Assembly (NCBI GenBank): GCA_040379385.1
Contig: JBEILF010000186.1
Location: 1-5,099, forward strand
Source of the DNA: UKL13-2 sp040379385
GTDB lineage: Bacteria > Pseudomonadota > Gammaproteobacteria > Burkholderiales > Usitatibacteraceae
Reading direction: 5' to 3'
Length of the DNA stretch: 5,099 nucleotides
Each line of letters starts with the position of its first letter. Position 1 is the stretch's first letter. A program made the position numbers and the translations under genes. The notes beneath the pieces were generated by a model. That model did not search any database, had not been told where the DNA came from, and saw only the letters and a list, made by a program, of their open reading frames with translations. Shown piece by piece: positions 1 through 5,099 of the stretch.

Positions 1-63
1 GCCCCGCAGGTTTTGCGGGATGCGAGTCCGGCGAACGCCGCCGACCTTCCGAGTGCGGTATGA
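1..63 (+). CDS. 3' end of upstream gene, probably ABC exporter ATPase subunit (partial)
   Basis: Reading frame 1 is open from the first base and ends at TGA 61-63. It gives a 20-residue tail (APQVLRDASPANAADLPSAV) rich in Ala, Pro and Ser, with no recognisable domain. The assignment to an ABC ATPase is inference from position only: the next gene is an ABC-2 permease, and such permeases usually follow their ATP-binding subunit directly. The stop lies 11 bp before the preferred permease start, or overlaps the alternative ATG at 60 as ATGA. Either arrangement fits translational coupling of two subunits of one transporter. Frames 2 and 3 are also open at the left edge, so the frame choice rests on the well-placed stop. 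Confidence 0.45.
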   Translation, partial: APQVLRDASPANAADLPSAV

Positions 64-68
64 GGGAG
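63..68 (+). promoter_or_regulatory. Ribosome binding site deciding the permease start
   Basis: The purine run AGGGAG lies 6 bases before the ATG at 75 and is a good Shine-Dalgarno match. The in-frame ATG at 60 has no comparable purine run upstream. This favours 75 as the start. The site directly follows, and partly overlaps, the stop of the preceding gene. Confidence 0.6.
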
Positions 69-74
69 TCATCT

Positions 75-830
75 ATGATCGGCTTCCAAACGCTGCTGCT
101 AAAGGAAATCTTGCGATTCTGGAAGGTGGGCTTTCAAACCGTTGTTGCTCCAGTGTTGACGGCAATTCTGTACTTGTTGATTTTTTCCCACGTCATGTCG
201 GGTACCGCCGCCGCGTTTCCTGGCGTAAGCTACGAGCAGTTCCTGATCCCGGGGCTTGCGATGATGTCCATGTTACAAAATGCGTTTGCCAATACGTCGT
301 CTTCGCTTATTCAGTCAAAGATTACCGGCAATATTCTCTTTATTCTGTTGCCGCCTCTGTCTCACTGGAATTTCTACTTCGCCTATGTGCTGGCGGCCAT
401 CGTTCGAGCGCTGGCGGTTGGCGTGGGAGTATTCTTGGTCGGCTTGATAATGGCGCACATTCCTGTGCATAACGGCGCGTGGATTCTAACCTTTGCGTTG
501 CTGGGAAGTGCCATGTTGGGGGCGATGGGGATGATCGCTGGCCTTTGGGCCGACAAATTTGACCAACTCGCGGCCTTTCAGAATTTCATCATCATGCCGC
601 TGACATTTTTGTCCGGGGTGTTTTACTCCATTTACTCCCTGCCGCCTTTTTGGCAGCTGCTGTCCCACTTGAATCCGTTCTTTTACTTGATCGATGGATT
701 TCGCTACGGATTCTTCGGTAAATCTGATGTTTCCGTTTGGTTATCACTTGGCGTCACAACATTTGCATTTTTGTGCCTCTCGATAGTGACACTTGCCCTG
801 CTAAAATCGGGTTACAAACTGAGGCAATAA
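75..830 (+). CDS. ABC-2 type transporter permease (YadH-like)
   Basis: Inner-membrane permease subunit of an ABC exporter, 251 residues from the ATG at 75. An in-frame ATG at 60 would add five residues (MRESS). I prefer 75 because of its Shine-Dalgarno match and because homologues as I know them begin with a short M-x-G-F-x-T-L stretch. About six hydrophobic segments are visible (numbered from the ATG at 60): roughly 28-47, 62-80, 108-130, 138-160, 172-192 and 228-248. Family hallmarks are the IPGLAMMSMLQNAFANTSSS stretch, SLIQSKITGN, the ABC-2 signature around 173-199 (FQNFIIMPLTFLSGVFYS then SLPPFW) and LNPFFYLIDGFRYGFFG. The C-terminus ends in the usual SGYKLR. It needs a separate ATPase, probably the gene cut at the left edge. 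The substrate cannot be read from sequence. In related bacteria this pair lies beside the mla lipid-transport genes, so an envelope lipid or glycan is a reasonable guess only. The next gene starts 2 bp after the stop. Confidence 0.9.
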   Translation: MIGFQTLLLKEILRFWKVGFQTVVAPVLTAILYLLIFSHVMSGTAAAFPGVSYEQFLIPGLAMMSMLQNAFANTSSSLIQSKITGNILFILLPPLSHWNFYFAYVLAAIVRALAVGVGVFLVGLIMAHIPVHNGAWILTFALLGSAMLGAMGMIAGLWADKFDQLAAFQNFIIMPLTFLSGVFYSIYSLPPFWQLLSHLNPFFYLIDGFRYGFFGKSDVSVWLSLGVTTFAFLCLSIVTLALLKSGYKLRQ

Positions 831-832
831 CC

Positions 833-1087
833 ATGGTCACCCCTACTCAAATCGAAGGCTACTTGCAGGACAAACTCAACTGTGAGTACCTCGCGGTTGA
901 GGGCGATGGAGCACATTTTCAGGCTGTTATCGTCTCATCGGCATTCGATGGCAAGTCTCGTGTTGCCCGACATCAAGTCGTCTACGGTGCTCTGGGAGAT
1001 CGCATGCGCGAGGAAATTCACGCGCTGTCTATGAAAACCCTGACGCCCGCCGAATGGCACGCGCAGTCTCCCGCTTCCAGCCTTTAG
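833..1087 (+). CDS. ibaG: BolA family protein, IbaG type
   Basis: Small 84-residue cytosolic protein of the BolA family. BolA-like proteins pair with monothiol glutaredoxins to hold or pass on [2Fe-2S] clusters. IbaG is the acid-stress-linked paralogue encoded next to murA in E. coli. Visible signatures are EGDGAHF (residues 23-29), the FDGKSRVARHQVVY block (38-51) and EIHALSMKTLTPAEW (61-75). His63 in IHALSMKT is at the position of the conserved cluster-ligand histidine. Cys17 and His28 are other candidate ligands. The frame is open further upstream, but the ATG at 833 is chosen because it gives the normal family length, avoids a long overlap with the permease, and has GAGG at 821-824 as ribosome binding site. 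It lies 2 bp after the permease stop and 18 bp before murA. The family call is firm; the IbaG rather than BolA subtype rests on sequence and context. Confidence 0.92.
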   Translation: MVTPTQIEGYLQDKLNCEYLAVEGDGAHFQAVIVSSAFDGKSRVARHQVVYGALGDRMREEIHALSMKTLTPAEWHAQSPASSL

Positions 1088-1105
1088 CCTACCAAGGATC
1101 TTTCT

Positions 1106-2356
1106 ATGCAAAAACTCAAAATCCGGGGCGGTAAGTCGCTCAGCGGATCGGTTCGCATTTCCGGTGCAAAGAATGCTGCGCTACCCATTATCTCGGCGTC
1201 GCTGCTGAGTGCCGAGCCGCTGGTGCTGACAAATGTGCCTCGGCTCAATGATATCGGCACGATGGTCGAGCTGCTGGTGCAGATGGGGGTTAAGGCTGAC
1301 CGCAGCGCCGAGTCACTGATGTTGTCCGCCGCGAGCATTGTTGATAACACCGCGCCCTACGAGATGGTGAAGACCATGCGCGCGTCCATCTTGGTGCTAG
1401 GGCCGCTATTGGCTCGGTTTGGCGAGGCGAAAGTATCGCTGCCCGGTGGTTGCGCCATCGGTGCGCGGCCGGTGGATTTGCATATCAAGGGGCTCCAAGC
1501 CATGGGCGCTTCGATTACCATCGAAGCGGGTTACATTCTGGCGCGCGCCTCAAGGCTAAAAGGCGCGCGTATTTTGATGGAGACGGTCACCGTCACGGGA
1601 ACAGAAAATCTGATGATGGCTGCCTGTCTGGCTGATGGGACCACGACGCTCGAAAATGCCGCGCGGGAGCCTGAGGTGGTCGATTTGGCGCGTTGCTTGA
1701 TTGCGATGGGGGCAAAAATTCGTGGTCACGGCACCGACAAGATCACCGTCGTAGGCGTGGAGAAGCTGCACGGCGCGAGTTACGCTGTGATGCCTGATCG
1801 AATCGAGACCGGAACGTTCCTGGTCGCCGTTGCGGCGACGGGCGGCGACGTTACCTTGACCAACGCGGCCCCAGATACGCTTGACGCAGTGATTGATCGC
1901 TTGCGTGACTCCGGTGCCACCATTACGGTAACCGCTGACACCATGCGCATCGTCGCTAACAAACGTCCAAAACCCATTAGCTTGAAAACTGCGCCGTATC
2001 CGGCATTCCCCACCGATATGCAGGCGCAGTTTATTGCGCTGAACTGTATTGCCTCTGGCACCGCAGTCGTGACTGAAACGATTTTTGAGAACCGCTTTAT
2101 GCATGTACAAGAGTTGATGCGGCTTGGCGCAAACATTGATATTGAAGGTAATACCGCAATTGTGCATGGTGTGGAAAAATTGACCGGCGCAGGTGTGATG
2201 GCAACCGATTTACGCGCTTCGGCGTGCTTGGTGATCGCCGGTTTGGTCGCACACGGCGAGACGATCATCGACCGTATCTACCACCTTGACCGCGGATATG
2301 ACCATATCGAAGCCAAGCTGACAGCGCTCGGCGCGCAGATTGAGCGTGTGAACTAG
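1106..2356 (+). CDS. murA: UDP-N-acetylglucosamine 1-carboxyvinyltransferase MurA
   Basis: Cytosolic enzyme that transfers enolpyruvate from phosphoenolpyruvate to UDP-GlcNAc, the first committed step of peptidoglycan synthesis and the target of fosfomycin. It has 416 residues, a normal length, and looks intact. Active-site features are Lys22-Asn23 in SGAKNAALPI, Arg92 in KTMRAS, Cys116 in the loop PGGCAIGARPVDLHIKG (a Cys, not the Asp of naturally fosfomycin-resistant enzymes), Arg121, Asp304 in YPAFPTDMQAQF and Arg396 in HLDRGYDH. These match the catalytic set of E. coli MurA (Lys22, Cys115, Arg120, Asp305, Arg397), with a shift of about one residue. The two-domain inside-out barrel repeat is implied by the recurrent hydrophobic-Gly pattern. 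The ATG at 1106 has AAGGA at 1094-1098, seven bases upstream. It follows ibaG closely, as in E. coli and many proteobacteria, and precedes the his genes, as is usual in Betaproteobacteria. No terminator is visible after it. Confidence 0.97.
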   Translation: MQKLKIRGGKSLSGSVRISGAKNAALPIISASLLSAEPLVLTNVPRLNDIGTMVELLVQMGVKADRSAESLMLSAASIVDNTAPYEMVKTMRASILVLGPLLARFGEAKVSLPGGCAIGARPVDLHIKGLQAMGASITIEAGYILARASRLKGARILMETVTVTGTENLMMAACLADGTTTLENAAREPEVVDLARCLIAMGAKIRGHGTDKITVVGVEKLHGASYAVMPDRIETGTFLVAVAATGGDVTLTNAAPDTLDAVIDRLRDSGATITVTADTMRIVANKRPKPISLKTAPYPAFPTDMQAQFIALNCIASGTAVVTETIFENRFMHVQELMRLGANIDIEGNTAIVHGVEKLTGAGVMATDLRASACLVIAGLVAHGETIIDRIYHLDRGYDHIEAKLTALGAQIERVN

Positions 2357-2373
2357 AGGTATCGCAAAACCCG

Positions 2374-2388
2374 GTTTGTAAAACAAAC
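2374..2388 (+). repeat. Small inverted repeat in the murA-hisG spacer
   Basis: GTTTGT (2374-2379) and ACAAAC (2383-2388) are perfect 6-base inverted arms around a 3-base AAA loop. The left arm can also pair in part with the AAACC just upstream (2367-2371). The stem is AT-rich and weak and has no T-run after it, so it is not an intrinsic terminator. It could be an operator-like or minor RNA element, or chance. The whole 55-bp spacer shows no clear -35/-10 pair. Confidence 0.3.
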
Positions 2389-2411
2389 GTATGTAACCAA
2401 CGAGACTTGAT

Positions 2412-3053
2412 GTGATTACGATTGCCCTGTCGAAGGGTCGAATTTTTGAAGACACACTGCCGCTACTGGCGGCAGCGGGATTAACGCCGTCTGAGGATCC
2501 GGAAAAGTCGCGCAAGCTCATCATTGGCACCAACCGCGTCGATGTACGCGTGGTGATTGTGCGTGCCTCCGACGTGCCAACCTATGTGCAATACGGCGCG
2601 GCGGATTTGGGTGTTGCCGGCAAAGATGTGTTGCTTGAGTCGAACTCGCAAGGTATCTACCAGCCGCTCGATTTGAAAATCGGCAAGTGCCGGATGATGG
2701 TCGCCGTCCAAAATGGCTTTGACTATGCTGCTGCGGTGAAGCGCGGTGCCCGTCTTAATGTCGCTACCAAATACGTCGAGACGGCGCGCGAGCACTTTTC
2801 GAAGAAGGGCATGCATGTCAATCTCATCAAGCTGTATGGCTCGATGGAATTGGCACCGTTAACCGGGTTGGCAGAGGCAATTGTGGATCTCGTTTCCACC
2901 GGCAGCACATTAAATGCGAACAATCTCATCGCCGTCGAGGAGATCATGCCAATATCGTCGCGGCTGATTGTCAATCGCGCCGCGTTGAAATTAAAGCATA
3001 ACGAGATCCAGCCGCTGATCGATGCCTTCGCAGCAGCGGTTGACGCAGGGTAA
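2412..3053 (+). CDS. hisG: ATP phosphoribosyltransferase catalytic subunit, short form HisG
   Basis: Catalyses the first step of histidine synthesis, condensing ATP with PRPP to give phosphoribosyl-ATP. The protein has 213 residues, the short form (HisG-S). It lacks the C-terminal ACT-like regulatory domain and in known systems works as a hetero-octamer with HisZ, a catalytically dead histidyl-tRNA synthetase paralogue. HisZ is not in this window. Diagnostic stretches are ITIALSKGRIFEDTLPLL at the N-terminus, RASDVPTYVQYGAADLGVAGKD (residues 51-72) and the PRPP-binding loop DLVSTGSTLNANNL (159-172). The start is GTG at 2412: the frame has a stop at 2394-2396 and no other start codon lies between. 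The ribosome binding site is weak (GAGA at 2402-2405). An out-of-frame ATG at 2410 overlaps the GTG and is followed at once by TGA. The gene follows murA by 55 bp and is followed by a 109-bp gap before hisD. Confidence 0.96.
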   Translation: MITIALSKGRIFEDTLPLLAAAGLTPSEDPEKSRKLIIGTNRVDVRVVIVRASDVPTYVQYGAADLGVAGKDVLLESNSQGIYQPLDLKIGKCRMMVAVQNGFDYAAAVKRGARLNVATKYVETAREHFSKKGMHVNLIKLYGSMELAPLTGLAEAIVDLVSTGSTLNANNLIAVEEIMPISSRLIVNRAALKLKHNEIQPLIDAFAAAVDAG

Positions 3054-3058
3054 ATTCA

Positions 3059-3079
3059 ATGACGACTATTGTTTCTTAG
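3059..3079 (+). other. Six-codon mini-ORF in the hisG-hisD gap
   Basis: ATG at 3059 begins a six-codon frame (MTTIVS) ending at TAG 3077-3079, five bases after the hisG stop. It contains no histidine codon, so it is not a classical his attenuator peptide. The only purines upstream are the end of hisG (GCAGGG, 3045-3050), which lie at a usable distance. It may be a chance frame, a leader, or a remnant. Confidence 0.15.
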
Positions 3080-3087
3080 CGGGCATC

Positions 3088-3107
3088 TTCAGGCAAAAAT
3101 GTCTGAA
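3088..3107 (+). repeat. Hairpin-forming inverted repeat between hisG and hisD
   Basis: TTCAGGC (3088-3094) can pair with GTCTGAA (3101-3107) as seven base pairs, one of them G-U, around the loop AAAAAT. A second copy of TCAGGC at 3108-3113 could compete for the same GTCTGA arm, giving a shorter alternative stem. There is no T-run directly after either stem, so it is not a standard intrinsic terminator. It may affect RNA processing or ribosome access between hisG and hisD, but this is inference. Confidence 0.35.
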
Positions 3108-3162
3108 TCAGGCCGTCTTTACTAGAGTTTGTAGTTTATCGTAGGCCAATTGCTGGTTGAAT

Positions 3163-4464
3163 ATGTTGAATATCCGTGCACTGCAATCGAATAACACCTG
3201 CTTCGAGGCTGACCTGTCGGCCTTGCTGGCCTTCGAGTTGGCACAAGACCCGCAGCTGGAGGTGCGTGTACAAGACATCCTCAGCGATATAAAGACGCGT
3301 GGCGACACCGCCTTGCTCGAAACAACCATGAAATTTGACCGCTGGACGCCAAGCTCGGCGGCGGCACTCGAGATTGATAAAGCGACCCTCCAACATGCGC
3401 TAAACACGCTCGATAAATCGGTACGCGCTGCACTCGAGGCAGCGGCTGATCGTATTCGTCGTTACCACGAGCGCCAACTACAGCCATCGTGGCGCTACAC
3501 TGAGCCTGACGGCACCGTGCTCGGCCAGCAAATCACGCCGTTGGATCGCGCTGGACTCTACGTTCCAGGAGGTAAGGCAGCTTACCCATCGTCGGTTCTG
3601 ATGAACGCCGTTGCCGCCAAAGTTGCCGGCGTCCGCGAGCTCATCATGGTGACCCCAACGCCTGATGGTGTGGTCAATGAAACAGTACTGGCGGCGGCAG
3701 CGCTGGCGGGGGTTGACCGCGTATTTCGTGTTGGTGGCGCGCAAGCGGTCGGCGCGCTGGCGTATGGCACCTCCACCATTCCTGCGGTCGACAAGATTGT
3801 CGGGCCCGGTAACGCCTATGTCGCGGCGGCTAAACGCTTTGTGTTTGGTGTGGTCGGTATCGACATGGTTGCGGGCCCTTCGGAAATTTTGGTGATTGCC
3901 GACGGCACCACCGACCCCCGCTGGGTGGCGATGGATTTGTTCTCGCAGGCAGAGCACGATGAAATTGCGCAGGCGATTCTGTTGTGCCCGGATCCGGCCT
4001 ACATTAAGCGCGTGGTTGAGGCGATGGAATCACTGTTGGTCGGTATGCCGCGTGCCGATATCATCCGAGAATCGCTCAGCAATCGTGGCGCATTGATTAC
4101 TGTGCGGGACTTGGATGAAGCGTGTGAGTTGTCAAACCGCATTGCGCCTGAGCATTTGGAATTGTCGGTAGCGGAACCGGATTTACTGCTGCCAAAGCTG
4201 CGCCACGCAGGTGCCATTTTCATGGGACCGTTTTCGTCTGAATCAATCGGCGACTACTGCGCAGGCCCCAACCACGTGTTGCCAACTTCGCGCACCGCGC
4301 GTTTCTCCTCCCCTCTCGGCGTTTATGATTTTCAGAAACGCTCGTCAATCATTCAGGTCTCCGCAGCCGGTGCCGTTTCGCTCGGTCGGGTTGCCTCGAC
4401 TTTGGCGCGAAGTGAGGGTCTGGAAGCGCATGCGCAGTCAGCAGATATGCGGTTGCAGCAATGA
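3163..4464 (+). CDS. hisD: Histidinol dehydrogenase HisD
   Basis: Zinc enzyme for the last two steps of histidine synthesis: NAD-dependent oxidation of L-histidinol through histidinaldehyde to L-histidine. It has 433 residues from the ATG at 3163, a normal length, and looks intact. Motifs in order: DRAGLYVPGGKAAYPSSVLM (residues 128-147), VDKIVGPGNAYVAAAKR (209-225), the family signature around IDMVAGPSEILVIAD (233-247), SQAEHDEIAQ (261-270), NRIAPEHLEL (325-334), GDYCAGPNHVLPTS (363-376) and LEAHAQSADMR near the C-terminus. Expected zinc ligands are Gln262, His265, Asp364 and His423; the catalytic Glu-His pair is Glu330-His331. A TTG at 3157 would add two residues (MN). The ATG is preferred, though its ribosome binding site is poor. 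The frame is closed upstream by TAG at 3142-3144. The stop overlaps the hisC start by 4 bp (ATGA), so hisC translation is probably coupled. Confidence 0.96.
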   Translation: MLNIRALQSNNTCFEADLSALLAFELAQDPQLEVRVQDILSDIKTRGDTALLETTMKFDRWTPSSAAALEIDKATLQHALNTLDKSVRAALEAAADRIRRYHERQLQPSWRYTEPDGTVLGQQITPLDRAGLYVPGGKAAYPSSVLMNAVAAKVAGVRELIMVTPTPDGVVNETVLAAAALAGVDRVFRVGGAQAVGALAYGTSTIPAVDKIVGPGNAYVAAAKRFVFGVVGIDMVAGPSEILVIADGTTDPRWVAMDLFSQAEHDEIAQAILLCPDPAYIKRVVEAMESLLVGMPRADIIRESLSNRGALITVRDLDEACELSNRIAPEHLELSVAEPDLLLPKLRHAGAIFMGPFSSESIGDYCAGPNHVLPTSRTARFSSPLGVYDFQKRSSIIQVSAAGAVSLGRVASTLARSEGLEAHAQSADMRLQQ

Positions 4465-5033
4465 GCGCGGTCGGTGGCGTCATTCGTAGCGAGATTGCAA
4501 CCTTGGCTGCCTACCACGTGCAGGATGCGGCAGGCTACATCAAGCTCGACGCCATGGAAAATCCGTTTCCGCTGCCCGATGGATTACGGGAAGGACTCGC
4601 AACACACCTGTCAAAGGTCGCGGTCAACCGCTATCCCGATCCCGCTGCCGTGGCACTAACCAAGGCGCTGCGTAACGCGATGGGGATCCCGAAGGAGCTG
4701 GACATTCTGCTTGGTAATGGGTCTGACGAAATCATTCAGATGCTCGCCATGGCCTGCGCAAAACCTGGCGCGAAACTGCTATCGGTCGAGCCGGCGTTTG
4801 TCATGTTCAAAATGATCGCCACCTTTTGCGGCATGACGTACGTCGGCGTGCCCCTGAGGGCAGCCGACTTCAGACTTGACGCCGATGCCATGCTGGCTGC
4901 GATTACCGAACACCAACCCGCGCTGACTTTTCTCGCCTATCCCAACAATCCGACCGGCAATTTGTTTGATCGCGAGGATGTCCGAAGGATCATTCGTGCG
5001 TCGCTAGGTCTCGTGGTCATTGACGAAGCTTAA
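4461..5033 (+). CDS. hisC: Histidinol-phosphate aminotransferase HisC, interrupted by an in-frame stop
   Basis: PLP-dependent fold-type I aminotransferase that converts imidazole-acetol phosphate and glutamate to histidinol phosphate and 2-oxoglutarate. The ATG at 4461 overlaps the hisD stop as ATGA. The 190 codons before the TAA at 5031-5033 are typical HisC: IKLDAMENPFPLPDG (residues 27-41), NRYPDP (56-61), LGNGSDEIIQML (84-95), the Asn-Pro-Thr-Gly motif in AYPNNPTGN (159-167, Asn163) and VVIDEA (185-190, with Asp188 expected to bind the PLP pyridine nitrogen). Family proteins are about 350-370 residues, so the product ends near the middle. It would lack the Schiff-base lysine, which lies beyond the window in this frame. 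The TAA replaces the near-invariant Tyr of the Asp-Glu-Ala-Tyr motif, and the same frame continues with HisC-like sequence. As written, the gene is a likely recent nonsense pseudogene, or it carries a base error. Confidence 0.9.
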   Translation: MSAVGGVIRSEIATLAAYHVQDAAGYIKLDAMENPFPLPDGLREGLATHLSKVAVNRYPDPAAVALTKALRNAMGIPKELDILLGNGSDEIIQMLAMACAKPGAKLLSVEPAFVMFKMIATFCGMTYVGVPLRAADFRLDADAMLAAITEHQPALTFLAYPNNPTGNLFDREDVRRIIRASLGLVVIDEA

Positions 5034-5099
5034 TTCGCATTTTCATCGCAGTCTATCCAAGACGAAATCAGCCAGGTGCCGAATGCGGTCGTGATGCGC
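5034..5099 (+). pseudogene. hisC: Continuation of the hisC frame beyond the internal stop (partial)
   Basis: The 22 codons after the TAA, in the same frame and running to the last base, read FAFSSQSIQDEISQV then PNAVVMR. This resembles the segment that follows the Asp-Glu-Ala-Tyr motif in HisC: a Phe/Ala-rich start, a variable helix, then P-N-x-x-V-M-R leading to T-[VL]-S-K with the PLP lysine. If the family pattern holds, the lysine codon would be about four codons past the window end. The frame has not shifted, so one base change in TAT or TAC would explain the stop. The recognition is by eye from family knowledge. Confidence 0.7.

Noticed and set aside
20..472. Plus-strand 150-codon frame overlapping the permease start
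   Set aside because: It is out of frame with the clear ABC-2 permease, and its Arg/Cys/Ser-rich translation has no family character.
1556..2167. Long minus-strand open frame (203 codons) opposite murA
   Set aside because: It lies wholly within an intact, conserved murA, has no recognisable domain, and has the Arg/His-rich composition of a shadow frame.
3088..3120. Rho-independent terminator after hisG
   Set aside because: The stem has only seven pairs with a G-U, and the next bases are ATCAGGCCGTCTTT rather than a T-run. The nearest T-run is three bases long.
3054..3162. Histidine attenuator
   Set aside because: The only leader-like frame (MTTIVS) has no histidine codons, and no terminator hairpin with a T-run follows.
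3478..3957. Minus-strand open frame (159 codons) opposite hisD
   Set aside because: It is antisense to conserved HisD motifs, is full of Arg, His and Asn, and has no family signature. It is a shadow of the coding bias.
5024..5037. Readthrough element at the hisC stop
   Set aside because: The local CGAA/TTCG stem is only four pairs with the stop in its loop, and the TAA-T context is not a known leaky one. It was kept only as a remote alternative in the hisC finding.
4461..5099. Genome-wide reassignment of TAA to tyrosine
   Set aside because: TAA is used as the natural end of the permease (828-830) and of hisG (3051-3053), both at the expected protein lengths. Only hisC would need recoding, so a point change or base error is simpler.

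Overview
The window is one strand-consistent stretch of a bacterial chromosome. All genes lie on the + strand and are tightly packed. The protein signatures and the gene order (ABC exporter, ibaG/bolA, murA, hisG, hisD, hisC) are those of Betaproteobacteria. The Burkholderiales or a close relative fits best, but this is inferred from family knowledge and no search was run. DNA is moderately GC-rich. No tRNA, rRNA, insertion sequence, CRISPR array or phage gene is visible.

Layout: 1-63 holds the last 20 codons of an upstream gene, probably the ATPase subunit of an ABC exporter. Next come an ABC-2 type membrane permease (75-830), a small BolA/IbaG-family protein (833-1087) and murA (1106-2356), the first committed enzyme of peptidoglycan synthesis. 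Histidine biosynthesis follows with hisG (2412-3053, short form), hisD (3163-4464) and the 5' part of hisC (from 4461). Gaps are 11, 2 and 18 bp up to murA, 55 bp before hisG and 109 bp before hisD. hisD and hisC overlap by 4 bp (ATGA). The layout suggests a shared transcript in which envelope genes lead into the histidine pathway. HisG opens the pathway (ATP + PRPP), HisC performs the transamination, and HisD makes the last two oxidations to histidine.

The most notable observation is in hisC. An in-frame TAA at 5031-5033 sits exactly where the family has the PLP-contacting tyrosine of the Asp-Glu-Ala-Tyr motif. The same frame continues after it with HisC-like sequence to the last base of the window. 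This is either a point nonsense mutation (early pseudogene), a base error near the end of the sequence, or, much less likely, readthrough. TAA is an ordinary stop elsewhere in the window, so wholesale recoding is not supported. The two longer intergenic gaps contain small inverted repeats and start-stop codon pairs that may be regulatory, but the evidence is weak. I found no convincing previously undescribed system.
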